A stretch of 64,000 nt of DNA from Gemmata sp. (GCA_025055115.1 JANWYJ010000026.1:1-64000); one strand, 5' to 3'; shown: positions 16,441 through 25,984, numbered from the stretch's first letter. Notes: generated by a model from the sequence alone, not told the origin. Translations and numbers: made by a program.

Positions 16441-17244
16441 ATGCGCTCAGGGTTTATGCTCCGGGACTCGATTGGCATGATTATTGCTTCTGTTGCTCTG
16501 TCGGGTTGCGGTACGACCAAAATGACCGACAGCCCGCGCGCCGCCACCGAAATGCTGCTCACCTCCCAAGCCATCGACTACGCGGTTGGCCAACTGGATT
16601 TTTGCCCCTTGGCCGAGCAAACCGTTTACTTGGATACGTCCCAACTCGGCAACGATCTGGTCGATCGCGGTTATCTGATCAGCTCCATCCGGCAACAACT
16701 GCTGGCGCACGGAGCGTTGCTGCAAGAGGAGCGCGCGAATGCCGTGTTTGTGGTGGAATTGCGTGTGGGAGCGTTGGGTACCGACCGGCATAGCATGATG
16801 ATCGGCACACCCGCCATCACGCTGCCGTCGGTCGTTCCTGGAATACCGACGAATATTCCTGAAATCGCCTTGGTAAAGAAAAGCGATCAACGGGGCGTCG
16901 CGAAAATTGCCGTCTTCGCCTACAACCGCCTGACTGGGCGTGCCGTCTGGCAATCGGGCACGGTCGAATCGAGCAGCCAAATTAAGGATACTTGGGTGTT
17001 CGGTGCCGGTCCGTTCACCCGGGGGACAATTCGCAAACGTCCCGAATTGGCCGGAGAACCGCTTCCGGACATCACCGACCCTGCAGAACTTTTCGGCCAC
17101 AAAGACAAACCTATGACCCACCTGCCCACCGCGGAACAATCGTTCCCCAACCACGATCTTCCGCCGCCCCCGAAACCGCTGCCCAACAGCATCCAGGCCT
17201 TAGGAGGTACAGCGATTGTGATCGATCGGGTGTTGTTGCGCTAA
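16441..17244 (+). CDS. DUF6655 family lipoprotein
   Basis: A 267-residue lipoprotein. A short hydrophobic signal ends in the lipobox ALSGC (Cys near residue 22), followed by GTTKMTDSPRAATEMLL, typical of the DUF6655 family of planctomycetes. Other conserved blocks are QTVYLDTSQL, DLVDRGYLISSIRQQLLAHG, the GTDRHSMMIG segment and PEIALVKKSDQRGVAKIAVF. The family has no known function; the layout suggests an outer-membrane or periplasmic lipoprotein. Of several in-frame starts the ATG at 16441 gives the most usual signal peptide, and a candidate promoter lies just upstream. A further upstream extension has no family resemblance. Confidence 0.82.
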   Translation: MRSGFMLRDSIGMIIASVALSGCGTTKMTDSPRAATEMLLTSQAIDYAVGQLDFCPLAEQTVYLDTSQLGNDLVDRGYLISSIRQQLLAHGALLQEERANAVFVVELRVGALGTDRHSMMIGTPAITLPSVVPGIPTNIPEIALVKKSDQRGVAKIAVFAYNRLTGRAVWQSGTVESSSQIKDTWVFGAGPFTRGTIRKRPELAGEPLPDITDPAELFGHKDKPMTHLPTAEQSFPNHDLPPPPKPLPNSIQALGGTAIVIDRVLLR

Positions 17245-17407
17245 TCAACGGATATAGCAAGCCCCGATGAGAGCGGCATTCTTCCTGGTCCGTGAAAGAT
17301 TCAAGCCCTTGAACGGTTAACCCGATAAACAGGCAGTGAAAAAGTGGCTACTATCGGTGGGCAGGCGTATTCGCAACCGACCCCAACGCTCCCGAGAGCC
17401 AGTGGTT

Positions 17408-17457
17408 ATGAATCGCCCCCATCAACCCGAAGTCGGACGCTCGAATGAATCGCCCAC
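17408..17457. repeat. Short repeat covering a gene start
   Basis: ATGAATCGCCC occurs at 17408 and again at 17445, where its ATG is the likely start of the next small gene. This is a 5'-end counterpart of the 3'-end repeats seen elsewhere. Confidence 0.5.
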
Positions 17458-17726
17458 AACCCTCCAGCCAGGGATTCGAAGCTAACTCTTTGGATGAAGA
17501 CTCGGCGCGAGTCGCATTCGGAGACGATGCCATGCAACCGTTATCACCGCTTGTGCGTAAGGAAAGTATCGCCCCGAATATTGAATTACTGCGGCGTTCC
17601 GGCTGGTCGGTCGCCAATATTTCAGGTCGTTATTGTGTCGCGTGGCGTGGGCCTGATGAAGTCGTCTTTGAATGGCGCGGCGATGGCTGGCACCGTGTTG
17701 GCGGTCGGAGTTCGACAGCAGAGTAG
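17445..17726 (+). CDS. Small hypothetical protein
   Basis: A 93-residue soluble protein without a recognised domain. The C-terminal half is Trp-rich (SGWSVANISGRYCVAWRG, then a VVFEWRGDGWHRVG stretch), a style common in small planctomycete proteins that I cannot name. The N-terminal 30 residues are polar, and an internal ATG at 17532 is an alternative start. No strong ribosome binding site is visible. Its last ten codons are duplicated 98 bases downstream (30/32 identity). It could be a real gene or an open frame carried by the duplicated segment. Confidence 0.5.
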   Translation: MNRPQPSSQGFEANSLDEDSARVAFGDDAMQPLSPLVRKESIAPNIELLRRSGWSVANISGRYCVAWRGPDEVVFEWRGDGWHRVGGRSSTAE

Positions 17727-17821
17727 GTTGGAATGACCTAGTTGCACAGTAGGTTGGAATGACGCACTCGCATAATGGCTTGGCGATCAACCGTGTCGGC
17801 GGTCGGAGTTCGACAGGAGAG
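17692..17821. repeat. Nested direct repeats at the 3' end of a small gene
   Basis: A 32-bp unit at 17692-17723 recurs at 17790-17821 (30/32; offset 98); the first copy ends directly before the TAG stop. Between them AGTAGGTTGGAATGAC is present twice, at 17722-17737 and 17748-17763 (16/16; offset 26), the first of these containing the stop codon. Confidence 0.85.
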
Positions 17822-17975
17822 CCAAAGCCTTCCATTCTTGGGTAAGCCGAACCGATAAGTATCACCCGGAAGACGCGCAAGCGCAGTCATCGGCAATACC
17901 GAACGAACGACGACACAATGTTTCGCTGTTACATCAGGATTCTTTGGTAAAACCGACCCCAAGGAGGTTGCGGCG

Positions 17976-18167
17976 ATGGTGAAAGATACTCCCGCTTCTC
18001 GAACCACGGAGTCTTATGACTCATTTTGGGGCCTGAATATTGTCACGGTTCCAACGACAACCGCCTCGGCCCCAGATGCCCCCCCGCCACCTGCGGCCGA
18101 TGCCTACAATGAATTTGTGAATCTCGCCGAAGAAGCGATGGTAACTCCGCCAGTCCTCCGAAAGTAA
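17976..18167 (+). CDS. Small acidic hypothetical protein in an operon with rsmE
   Basis: A 63-residue protein with no recognised domain. The middle is Ala/Pro-rich (DAPPPPAADAYNEFVNLAEE) and the ends are polar; no membrane segment. A perfect AAGGAGG at 17961-17967, eight bases before the ATG, makes translation very likely. Its TAA lies seven bases before the GTG of rsmE, which has no ribosome binding site of its own, so the two are probably translationally coupled. Confidence 0.72.
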   Translation: MVKDTPASRTTESYDSFWGLNIVTVPTTTASAPDAPPPPAADAYNEFVNLAEEAMVTPPVLRK

Positions 18168-18174
18168 TCCTCTG

Positions 18175-18888
18175 GTGTCGGAACGTTTCTTCACGCCCGA
18201 ACCCCTCAGCCCGGGAGAATTCCAGCTGACCGGAGCGGAGGCCCATCATCTCGCGGCCGTCTGCCGTTATCGCCCGGGTGACCGCATTGTGCTGTTCAAC
18301 GGGGATAATTCCGAGTACCCCGCGGACGTGGTTGCCGTGGGCAAACGCTCGGTCACCCTTCGTATTCTGTCACGCGAATGGGCCGATCGGGAGCTGAAGT
18401 ATCCCCTGATTGTCGGTTGTGCTCTTCCTAAAGGCGATCGGGCGGATTTTCTTATCGAAAAGTTGACCGAACTGGGGGTAACGCAGTTCGTTCCACTCAT
18501 CACCGCCCGCTCGATCGTGCAACCGAAATCGACAGTTGTGGAGAAATTCGCCCGGATGGTGGTTGAAGCCAGCAAACAATGCGGGCGCAATCGTCTCATG
18601 GTGATCGCAGCCCCGCAACGTTGGGAATCGTTCATCCGCAACCCAGATTTACCAGCACAGAGATTCGTGTTGCATCCGCGAACAGATGCCACAACTTTGC
18701 CGCCTGCGGCACAAGCCGTCGCCGTGGCGATTGGACCCGAAGGGGGCTTGACGGAAGAAGAAGTGACCTCAGCGGTGGCCGCGCAGTGGCAAGTGGCCCA
18801 TCTTGGGCCGCGCATTTTGCGGATTGAAACAGCCGCTGTGGCCGCCGCGGCTGTGTTGGGTCAACCGCCGCTGCACGGGACGAAATGA
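18175..18888 (+). CDS. rsmE: 16S rRNA (uracil-1498-N3)-methyltransferase RsmE
   Basis: A 237-residue SPOUT-class methyltransferase that adds a methyl group to N3 of U1498 in 16S rRNA using S-adenosylmethionine. The N-terminal PUA-like domain contains the AEAHHLAAVCRYRPGD block (residues 22-37). The trefoil-knot SAM site is formed by AIGPEGGLTEEE (about 180-191) and LGPRILRIETAAVAA (about 205-219). Length and motifs are standard. The start is GTG, seven bases after the preceding small gene. The last codons and stop lie in a 40-bp unit copied downstream. Confidence 0.93.
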   Translation: MSERFFTPEPLSPGEFQLTGAEAHHLAAVCRYRPGDRIVLFNGDNSEYPADVVAVGKRSVTLRILSREWADRELKYPLIVGCALPKGDRADFLIEKLTELGVTQFVPLITARSIVQPKSTVVEKFARMVVEASKQCGRNRLMVIAAPQRWESFIRNPDLPAQRFVLHPRTDATTLPPAAQAVAVAIGPEGGLTEEEVTSAVAAQWQVAHLGPRILRIETAAVAAAAVLGQPPLHGTK

Positions 18889-18960
18889 TGCGTTAAAGGA
18901 TAGGTGGTGAAGAACATGAACATGGTTGGGTCAACGGCCGCTGCGCAAGACGAAATGCTG
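18851..18960. repeat. Spaced direct repeat copying the rsmE 3' end
   Basis: A 40-bp unit at 18851-18890 containing the last codons and stop of rsmE recurs at 18921-18960 (32/40; offset 70). In the second copy the stop triplet reads TGC. Confidence 0.82.
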
Positions 18961-18979
18961 CCGCGGGGGACTGAGGATT

Positions 18980-19094
18980 CTCAATCATCGCGCTGGCTTT
19001 TCGACGGGGGATTGGGGATTGTCAATGATCTTGCTTTTCTAATTAGGGCTTCTCAATAATCTTGCTTTTCGATCTCAATAATCTTGCTTTTCGA
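18980..19094. repeat. Four-copy repeat built on the 3' end of the kinase gene
   Basis: The unit CTCAATAATCTTGCTTTTCG occurs at 19074-19094 (kinase 3' end, reverse strand, including its stop) and exactly again at 19052-19072. A third copy at 19021-19041 has three changes, and a looser fourth lies at 18980-19004. Read in the gene's direction, each of the three close copies could encode Glu-Lys-Gln-Asp-Tyr-stop or a near variant. Confidence 0.88.
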
Positions 19095-20043
19095 GTTGTA
19101 ACAATGCTTCTTTGAAGGCTTTGGCAGAGGGGAAACGGTCGGCTGGGTCGTTGGCAATCGCGCGGTAGAGAATCTCAGAAAGTTCATCATCGATATCAGG
19201 ATTTAATTCCTTCGCCGTTTTCGGGGGGGTGTTGAGGCGACGATGGAACGTCTCTTCGCTCGACACTGAGCGTTCCCAGGGTAGCTGACCGGTGAAGACT
19301 TCATAAGCAGTTATCCCCAAAGCAAATAAATCCACGCGGTGATCGGTGGCTTTGCGGCGGATGATTTCCGGAGCGAGAATGTCGGGAGTGCCCGTGCGGT
19401 TGCCAGCCGCGCAAAACGGTGGGGTGTAGGGCAATGTGAGGCCGAAGTCGATCAGTTTCAGCACGCCTTCTTGGTTGATCATCACATTGCGGGGGCACAG
19501 GTCGCGGTGGAGCCATTTGTTATCGTGGAGGTATTGGACGGCATCACACAGTTGGCCCAGATAGTTGATGCGATGGCCCGTCAGTTGCGGGGAACGGGTT
19601 TCGATGAGGTAGTTCAATCCTAAGCCTTCGACCCACTCCATAATGAGATAGGGTTCGCCCTCGGTGGTGTAACCGAATTCATAGCTGCGGACGATATTGT
19701 CATGCCGCAGGGACATGCAGATTTCCCCTTCACTGGGTTTCTTTAAGCCAACGAAGCGAGCTTCGAAGCGTTTGGTTTTCTCTTTATCGAGAATTTTCAA
19801 GCACACATGCCGGCCCAGCTCGCGGTCGTAGGCTCGATACACTTTGGACATGCTGCCCTGCCCGGTTCGGCCGCTCAGTTCAAATCGCTTGGCCACATTG
19901 AGTTTCTTGGGGTTCATTTTGGCCATCGGCGAGGTGGTCACCGCGGCCGACGACGACATCGTGGAGGTCGGTTGTTTGCCGGTTTTGCTTTTATCTTTGG
20001 ATTGAGCCGAGCCTTTGCCGAAGAGGAAATCGAACAATCCCAC
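19075..20043 (-). CDS. Cytoplasmic serine/threonine protein kinase with a Cys-containing catalytic loop
   Basis: About 322 residues. The N terminus MGLFDFLFGKG plus a Ser/Thr/Lys linker precedes a Hanks-type kinase domain from about residue 50. Visible elements are the Gly loop GRTGQGSMSKVY, the ATP-binding Lys in VCLKIL, catalytic loop HRDLCPRNVMI, DFG as LIDFGLT, APE in LAPEIIRR, and the DLFALGITAYE helix F. In most Ser/Thr kinases the loop is HRDLKPxN; here Lys is replaced by Cys, while Asp and Asn are kept, so activity is plausible. No membrane helix or sensor domain. The GTG at 20043 follows an AAGGG ribosome binding site six bases upstream and is favoured over an ATG 21 codons earlier. 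Its 3' end is repeated downstream. Confidence 0.87.
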   Translation of the reverse strand: MGLFDFLFGKGSAQSKDKSKTGKQPTSTMSSSAAVTTSPMAKMNPKKLNVAKRFELSGRTGQGSMSKVYRAYDRELGRHVCLKILDKEKTKRFEARFVGLKKPSEGEICMSLRHDNIVRSYEFGYTTEGEPYLIMEWVEGLGLNYLIETRSPQLTGHRINYLGQLCDAVQYLHDNKWLHRDLCPRNVMINQEGVLKLIDFGLTLPYTPPFCAAGNRTGTPDILAPEIIRRKATDHRVDLFALGITAYEVFTGQLPWERSVSSEETFHRRLNTPPKTAKELNPDIDDELSEILYRAIANDPADRFPSAKAFKEALLQLEKQDY

Positions 20044-20130
20044 GGGACACCCTTGCAGTAATCGTTGCACCCGGCCGAAAAGGGCGGGGGAGATGGGGAG
20101 TTGCAACCGTTGCGGGCCGATGCGCGATCC

Positions 20131-20321
20131 CAGACTCCCGCGTCGGGTCTAGCCCACACTCCCGCGTCGGGTTTGGAATGTACTTTACAGACTTTTTCCC
20201 GACCTGTCACGATCGGGTCCTGGTGGTGAAGGTGTTACTAACGCATCGTGGCGGGCCAGGTTGATGAGAGCTAAGTCGAACGCAGGAGTTATTGAACGTA
20301 GGAGTTATTGCAGGAGTTATT
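20131..20321. repeat. Two clustered short tandem repeats
   Basis: ACTCCCGCGTCGGGT occurs at 20134-20148 and 20158-20172 (offset 24). Further on AGGAGTTATT is present three times (about 20284-20293, 20300-20309 and 20312-20321). Both lie between accD and the kinase gene, in a gap with no other recognisable element. Confidence 0.8.
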
Positions 20322-20397
20322 ACTACCCGACGCGACGGTGCGCGATGGGGATGAACGGTGTCTGGAACCGCGCCATCGATGCCCTTCTTCGCTGCGA

Positions 20398-21222
20398 TCA
20401 TAATTCTTTGATTTGGCAATAGTCGATGATACGGGCTACCTCGGTTCGTAAGTCCTTGCGGTGAACGACGCGGTCGATGAAGCCATGTTTGAGTAAGAAT
20501 TCGCTCGTTTGGAAGTTCTCGGGAAGTTCAACTCGCACGGTATTGCTGATGACCCGGCGGCCGGCGAAACCGATCATGGCTTTGGGTTCCGCCAGAGTAA
20601 TATCGCCTTGCAACGCCCAACTCGCGGCCACGCCGCCCATCGTGGGGTTGGTCAGAATGGCGATGTACAGCCCCCCGGCGGAGTCGTAACGAGCTAACGC
20701 GGCGGAAACTTTTGCCATCTGCATCAGAGAAAGAATCCCCTCTTGCATGCGGGCACCACCGCCGGAACCGCTGACAAAGATGAGCGGCAAGCGCATTGCC
20801 GTGGCCCGTTCGGCGGCCCGGGTCAGTTTCTCCCCCACCACGCTGCCCATGCTGCCGGCCATGAAGGAGAAATCCGTAATACCTAACACCACCGGACGAC
20901 CGCGAATGAAACCTCGGCCGGTGACGGCCGCATCAAGCATCCCGGTTTTGGCTTGCTCTTCCGCCAAGCGTTGATGGTAGGGGATACGATCGACGAAGTT
21001 CAACGGATCACAGGGGCGAATGTCGGCATCCCATTCTTCGAAAGTACCTTCATCGAGCAGTTGGGCGATGCGTTCGCGGGCAGGCATCGTGAAATGGTGA
21101 TCACATTCGGGACAGACATGCTGCCGCGCTTCGACTTCCTTTTTGTACACCGTGGCCTTGCAACCCGGGCACCGGAGCCACAGCCCTTCCGGTACACCGC
21201 GTTTGGGCCGTTCGGTTGTCAT
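20398..21222 (-). CDS. accD: Acetyl-CoA carboxylase carboxyltransferase subunit beta
   Basis: A 274-residue AccD, the zinc-ribbon subunit of the carboxyltransferase that moves carboxyl from biotin to acetyl-CoA in fatty acid synthesis. The N-terminal ribbon has CPGC near residue 18 and CPEC near 37. The carboxyltransferase core includes [34 protein letters not shown] and [16 protein letters not shown]. The family usually runs 280-300 residues, so this is a compact but complete version. The ATG at 21222 has a GAGGTGG ribosome binding site; an upstream extension has no homology. It follows pgk in the same direction after a 174-bp gap. Confidence 0.95.
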   Translation of the reverse strand: MTTERPKRGVPEGLWLRCPGCKATVYKKEVEARQHVCPECDHHFTMPARERIAQLLDEGTFEEWDADIRPCDPLNFVDRIPYHQRLAEEQAKTGMLDAAVTGRGFIRGRPVVLGITDFSFMAGSMGSVVGEKLTRAAERATAMRLPLIFVSGSGGGARMQEGILSLMQMAKVSAALARYDSAGGLYIAILTNPTMGGVAASWALQGDITLAEPKAMIGFAGRRVISNTVRVELPENFQTSEFLLKHGFIDRVVHRKDLRTEVARIIDYCQIKEL

Positions 21223-21322
21223 GCGTTCCACCTCAGGACTCCTGAAGTCGTTGGGCCTTGGGCGTATGGGAATCGAAAGTCCGGATTGTTGCAAGAGGGT
21301 TTCGGGAACTGTCGGAGGTCTT

Positions 21323-21357
21323 GCTGGCCTGCGGCCGCGCTTCGGCCACACGCCAGC
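21323..21357 (-). terminator. GC-rich hairpin between pgk and accD
   Basis: GCTGGC at 21323-21328 pairs with GCCAGC at 21352-21357, and an inner GCGGCC/GGCCAC-type stem continues it. It begins 40 bases after the pgk stop. There is no U-tract, so it may be an attenuator or an mRNA-stabilising structure and not a true intrinsic terminator. Confidence 0.4.
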
Positions 21358-21396
21358 ATATGCAAACTCCTATTTGTTAACAACTTGCGTGACAAT

Positions 21397-22602
21397 TCAC
21401 TTTTCATCAATTTGCGCTAAGCTCTGGAAGGGTTTTCCTTCCACATAAGCCAGAAATGCCCCCCCGCCGGTGGAAACGTGGGTCATCTTCTCGGCCAAAC
21501 CGAACTGTTCTACAGCTTCGGCGGTTTCGCCCCCCCCCACGACGGTTACCCCCGGATTGGCCGCCATCGCCTCAGCGATGGCTCGTGTGCCCCGGGCAAA
21601 AGCCGCTTGTTCAAACCACCCCAGCGGTCCGTTCCAGATCACGGTCGCGGCGTTGGCAATTTTCGCCTGGTACAATGCGATGGTTTTGGGGCCAATATCG
21701 ACGCCCTCGTAACCGGTGGGGATCGAACCTTCGCAAATCTGGGTTTGTTGCAAGTTGTCGCTTTGGGCCACCACGTAATCGATCGGCAGCGTGATTTGGC
21801 TGCCAACATGGGTCAGTAACCCCTGAACCGCTTGGATTTCGGCGTCGTCGACCTTGGTACTGCCGACATCCACGCCGCGGGCTTTCAGGAAGGCGTAGGT
21901 AATTTTCCCGCCAATGAGCAGATGGTCGACTTTCCGCAGCAGTGCCGCGATGAAGGCCAGTTTGTCGGAAACTTTGGCCCCGCCCATGATGCCCAGCACC
22001 GGTTTTTGCGGATGCGCCAGCAAGCCATCAATCACGTCCAATTCCCGGGCGACCAAAAAGCCCACCGCCCGGGGCTTGCCAGCGGCCTTCATCGCCGCCG
22101 GTACCGCCACCATGCTGGCGTCGTTGTCGTTGTGGCAGGTACCGAAGGCATCGTTGACGTAAGCATCGCCCAGTTCAGCGATTGCGGCGGCGAATGTTGG
22201 GTCGTTCTTCTGTTCTCGGGGGTCGAAGCGGAGATTCTCGAGCAAGACGACCTCCCCGGGTTTCAGGGCGGCGACGGCGGCCGTCGTGGCGGGGCCGACA
22301 ACGTCGTTGGCCGCTTTGCGGACCGGGCGGCCCAGCAGTTCAGCGCATTTGGCCGCAACCTTATCCATAGTGAGGAATTGGCGTTCCTCGGGTTTGGCCT
22401 TTTCCGGTCGCCCCAGGTGGCTCATGGCGATCACGGCTGCCCCGGCGTCGAGCAGGTAACGAAGCGTGGGCAGGGCTGCGCGAATGCGCCGGTCGTTCTT
22501 CACCTCCCCAGTTTTTTTGTCGAGGGGGACGTTGAAATCCACCCGAACGAGGACTTTTTTCCCTTGGCAATCGCCCAGATCAGTCAGTGTTTTTTTCGGC
22601 AT
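21397..22602 (-). CDS. pgk: Phosphoglycerate kinase
   Basis: A 401-residue phosphoglycerate kinase, which makes ATP from 1,3-bisphosphoglycerate in glycolysis and runs the reverse step in gluconeogenesis. Seen motifs are the signature VLVRVDFNVPLD near residue 16, SHLGRPEK near 62, LLENLRF near 115, the GGAKVSDK hinge near 205 and the C-terminal WNGPLGWFE and GGGETAEAVEQ nucleotide region. Length is normal. The ATG at 22602 has a GGAGAG ribosome binding site. It lies 140 bases downstream of gap in the same direction, and accD follows, so these three probably share transcription. Confidence 0.96.
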   Translation of the reverse strand: MPKKTLTDLGDCQGKKVLVRVDFNVPLDKKTGEVKNDRRIRAALPTLRYLLDAGAAVIAMSHLGRPEKAKPEERQFLTMDKVAAKCAELLGRPVRKAANDVVGPATTAAVAALKPGEVVLLENLRFDPREQKNDPTFAAAIAELGDAYVNDAFGTCHNDNDASMVAVPAAMKAAGKPRAVGFLVARELDVIDGLLAHPQKPVLGIMGGAKVSDKLAFIAALLRKVDHLLIGGKITYAFLKARGVDVGSTKVDDAEIQAVQGLLTHVGSQITLPIDYVVAQSDNLQQTQICEGSIPTGYEGVDIGPKTIALYQAKIANAATVIWNGPLGWFEQAAFARGTRAIAEAMAANPGVTVVGGGETAEAVEQFGLAEKMTHVSTGGGAFLAYVEGKPFQSLAQIDEK

Positions 22603-22703
22603 TCGGGTCTCTCCGATGGTCAAACGAGGACCACGCGCTGGTACGAAGGACCGTGGCGTGGTCGATGGGACCAATCGCGGCCTGGTTGGTATGCGTTCAA
22701 TCC

Positions 22704-22726
22704 CCGGGGTTGGTCGACAACCCCGG
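22704..22726 (-). terminator. Stable hairpin downstream of gap
   Basis: CCGGGGTTG at 22704-22712 and CAACCCCGG at 22718-22726 form a perfect 9-bp stem with a five-base loop, 16 bases after the gap stop codon. No U-tract follows in the gene direction. It may terminate part of the transcripts or protect the gap mRNA end upstream of pgk. Confidence 0.5.
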
Positions 22727-22742
22727 TTTCACCAACTCTTGG

Positions 22743-23846
<1,104 letters not shown>

Positions 23847-23956
23847 TCACAGCTTACGGTATGAGTCGGCCACGGCGATTCTAGTGGCGAGGGCAGCGCC
23901 GATCACTAACTTAACCGCGTTTGGTCGTTTTCACGGTTCTGCACGGGGTAATCGCT

Positions 23957-24946
23957 ATGGCGAAAGTGGTGCGTGTTGCGGTGACCGGGGCCGCGGGTCG
24001 GGTTTCGAGTAGCTTGATCGTGCGCCTGGCTTCCGGCGAAGTGTTTGGGCCGGAAACCAAGGTGATCCTGCAGCTGTTGGAATTACCAGTGGCCATGAAA
24101 AACCTGGAAGGAGCGATGTATGAACTGCAAGACTGCGGTTTCAGCACCCTCCAAGACGTGATAATCACCGATGATGCGAATGTCGCTTTCAAAGATTGCA
24201 ACTACGCCATCCTCGTGGGCGCCGCCCCCCGCGGACCCGGTGAACAACGCAAAGACCTGATCCGCAAAAACGGCCCTATCTTCGTGGGCCAAGGGCAAGC
24301 CATCGCCAAAAACGCCGCCAGCGATGTGCGGATTTTGGTTGTCGGCAACCCGTGTAACACCAATTGCCTGATCGCTTACAAAAATGGCCCGGATGTACCG
24401 GCCGATCGCTGGCACGCCATGACCCGTCTGGACCACAACCGAGCCGTTTACGCCTTGGCCGCCAAAGCCGGAGTGGGCTGCGAAGCCGTCAGCTGTGTTA
24501 CGATTTGGGGCAACCACTCCAATACTCAATACCCCGACTTCACCAACGCCAAAATCAACGGCCAACCCGCCACCCGCGTCATTACCGACCGGGCCTGGCT
24601 GGAAAACACCTTCGTGCCGCAATGCCAGGAACGCGGCAAATTCATCATCGACACCACCAAAGTCTCATCGTCCTTCTCCGCAGCCAATGGGGCCATCGAC
24701 CATCTCAAAAGCCTGATTCGCGGAACCCCCCCGGGTGATTGGACCAGTGCGGCCATCGTGTCTCGGGGGGAATATGGGGTTCCCCCCGGCTTGGTGTTCG
24801 GCTATCCCTGTACTTCCAGCGGCGATGGCAACTGGAAGGTCGTCGAAGGTCTGACGCTCGACGCTTTTGGCCGCGAGAAATTCAAAATCACATTAGACGA
24901 ACTGCTCCAGGAACAAGAGGTCGTCAAAGACCTGCTTCCTGGCTGA
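23957..24946 (+). CDS. mdh: Malate dehydrogenase
   Basis: A 329-residue NAD-dependent malate dehydrogenase of the cytosolic/chloroplast-like group, converting malate to oxaloacetate. Motifs are the nucleotide loop VTGAAGRVSSSLI (residues 8-20), the substrate loop GAAPRGPGEQRKDL near 90, NPCNTN near 130, MTRLDHNRA near 155 with the catalytic Asp, and IWGNHS with the catalytic His near 182. The Arg in APRGPG marks malate over lactate specificity. It starts a probable three-gene operon: the hydrolase gene begins eight bases after its stop. Confidence 0.93.
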   Translation: MAKVVRVAVTGAAGRVSSSLIVRLASGEVFGPETKVILQLLELPVAMKNLEGAMYELQDCGFSTLQDVIITDDANVAFKDCNYAILVGAAPRGPGEQRKDLIRKNGPIFVGQGQAIAKNAASDVRILVVGNPCNTNCLIAYKNGPDVPADRWHAMTRLDHNRAVYALAAKAGVGCEAVSCVTIWGNHSNTQYPDFTNAKINGQPATRVITDRAWLENTFVPQCQERGKFIIDTTKVSSSFSAANGAIDHLKSLIRGTPPGDWTSAAIVSRGEYGVPPGLVFGYPCTSSGDGNWKVVEGLTLDAFGREKFKITLDELLQEQEVVKDLLPG

Positions 24947-24954
24947 GAGAATCG

Positions 24955-25599
24955 ATGCAAGTCGTTCTAGTGCACGGGCTTGGGCGCACGCCACTATCGA
25001 TGTTCGGCTTGGCGGCGGCATTGCGCCGCGCTGGCCATCGGACCCGGTTTTTCGGCTACCTCGGCCTCCTGGAATCGGTATCGCGAATCGTCCTACGTTT
25101 GGCACGGCTGCTGCACAGTCTGGCCCGTCGGAATCAACCTGTGGGGCTGGTAGGTCATTCCCTGGGGGGACTATTATTGCGAGCGGCTGTGGCCGCTGTG
25201 CCCACGTTGAAAATCCACCACCTGATCTGTTTGGGGACACCGCAGGTGCCCCCGCGGATGGCCCGGTGGGCCTGGCAGTGGTGGCCGCCGTTCCGAGTCT
25301 TGGCAAGCGATTGCGGACGATGGCTTTTATCAGAGCAACGGATGGCCCAACTGCCGCCTCTGCATGGGTTTCCGTTCACACTTGTCGTCGGAACCGCTGG
25401 CCCCCGCCGACGTTGGCTGCCGCTGGGAGACACCGAAAACGACTGGATTGTAACGGTCGACGAATGCCGGCTGCCCGGCGTCGAGCCAGTTCGCGTTCGG
25501 GCCTGGCACGGATTTCTTATGGATCACCCTGCTGTTCAACACCTCATTGTGACTATGATGACATCAGACACCTCGCATTCCACCCCCTACCGGGACTGA
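24955..25599 (+). CDS. Small alpha/beta hydrolase (lipase-like)
   Basis: A 214-residue cytoplasmic alpha/beta hydrolase. It opens with the oxyanion-hole segment VLVHGLGRTPLSM (residues 4-16), with the nucleophile elbow GHSLGG near residue 68, and a C-terminal His in ARAWHGFLMDHP near 192. This is the arrangement of small bacterial lipase/esterases, or of GPI-inositol deacylase-like PGAP1 relatives. No signal peptide. It starts eight bases after mdh and ends four bases before the DUF2237 gene, so the three are co-transcribed; a functional link with malate dehydrogenase is not obvious. Confidence 0.8.
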   Translation: MQVVLVHGLGRTPLSMFGLAAALRRAGHRTRFFGYLGLLESVSRIVLRLARLLHSLARRNQPVGLVGHSLGGLLLRAAVAAVPTLKIHHLICLGTPQVPPRMARWAWQWWPPFRVLASDCGRWLLSEQRMAQLPPLHGFPFTLVVGTAGPRRRWLPLGDTENDWIVTVDECRLPGVEPVRVRAWHGFLMDHPAVQHLIVTMMTSDTSHSTPYRD

Positions 25600-25603
25600 C
25601 ACC

Positions 25604-25984
25604 ATGCCTACCGCCAAGAACGTTCTGGGAGGTCCCCTCCAAACCTGCTCCCTGAAACCCCTCACGGGGTTCTACCGCGATGGTTGCTGCAATACCGGAC
25701 CCGACGACGAAGGGCTTCACACCATCTGCTGCCAGGTGACAGCCGAGTTTCTGGCCCACCAAAAGTCGATCGGCAACGACCTCATCACACCCTTCCCATT
25801 TTATGGGTTTCCCGGCCTGAAACCGGGCGATCGCTGGTGTGTCTGTATCACCCGGTGGAAACAATCGCTCGAAGCCGGTGTGGCCTGCCCGGTCATTCTC
25901 GAAGCAACCCACATCCATGCCTTGGAATTTGTCGACCTCGAAGACTTACAACGTTATGCCATCCCTTTGGAAAGCGATGTCTAA
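25604..25984 (+). CDS. DUF2237 family protein
   Basis: A 126-residue protein of the DUF2237 family, whose function is unknown. The signature is strong: NVLGGPLQTCSLKPLTGFYR at the N terminus, DGCCNTGPDDEGLHTICC near residue 27, GNDLITPFPFYGFPGLKPGD near 57 and EATHIHALEFV near 100. Conserved cysteines in the CC and CxC positions suggest a metal or redox site. It is the last gene of the mdh operon. The final codons Asp-Val-stop are repeated three more times immediately downstream. Confidence 0.92.
   Translation: MPTAKNVLGGPLQTCSLKPLTGFYRDGCCNTGPDDEGLHTICCQVTAEFLAHQKSIGNDLITPFPFYGFPGLKPGDRWCVCITRWKQSLEAGVACPVILEATHIHALEFVDLEDLQRYAIPLESDV

Noticed and set aside
17351-17617. Reverse-strand 88-residue frame opposite the small gene
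   Set aside because: It shows no domain or ribosome binding site, and the forward frame has a more protein-like Trp-rich composition.
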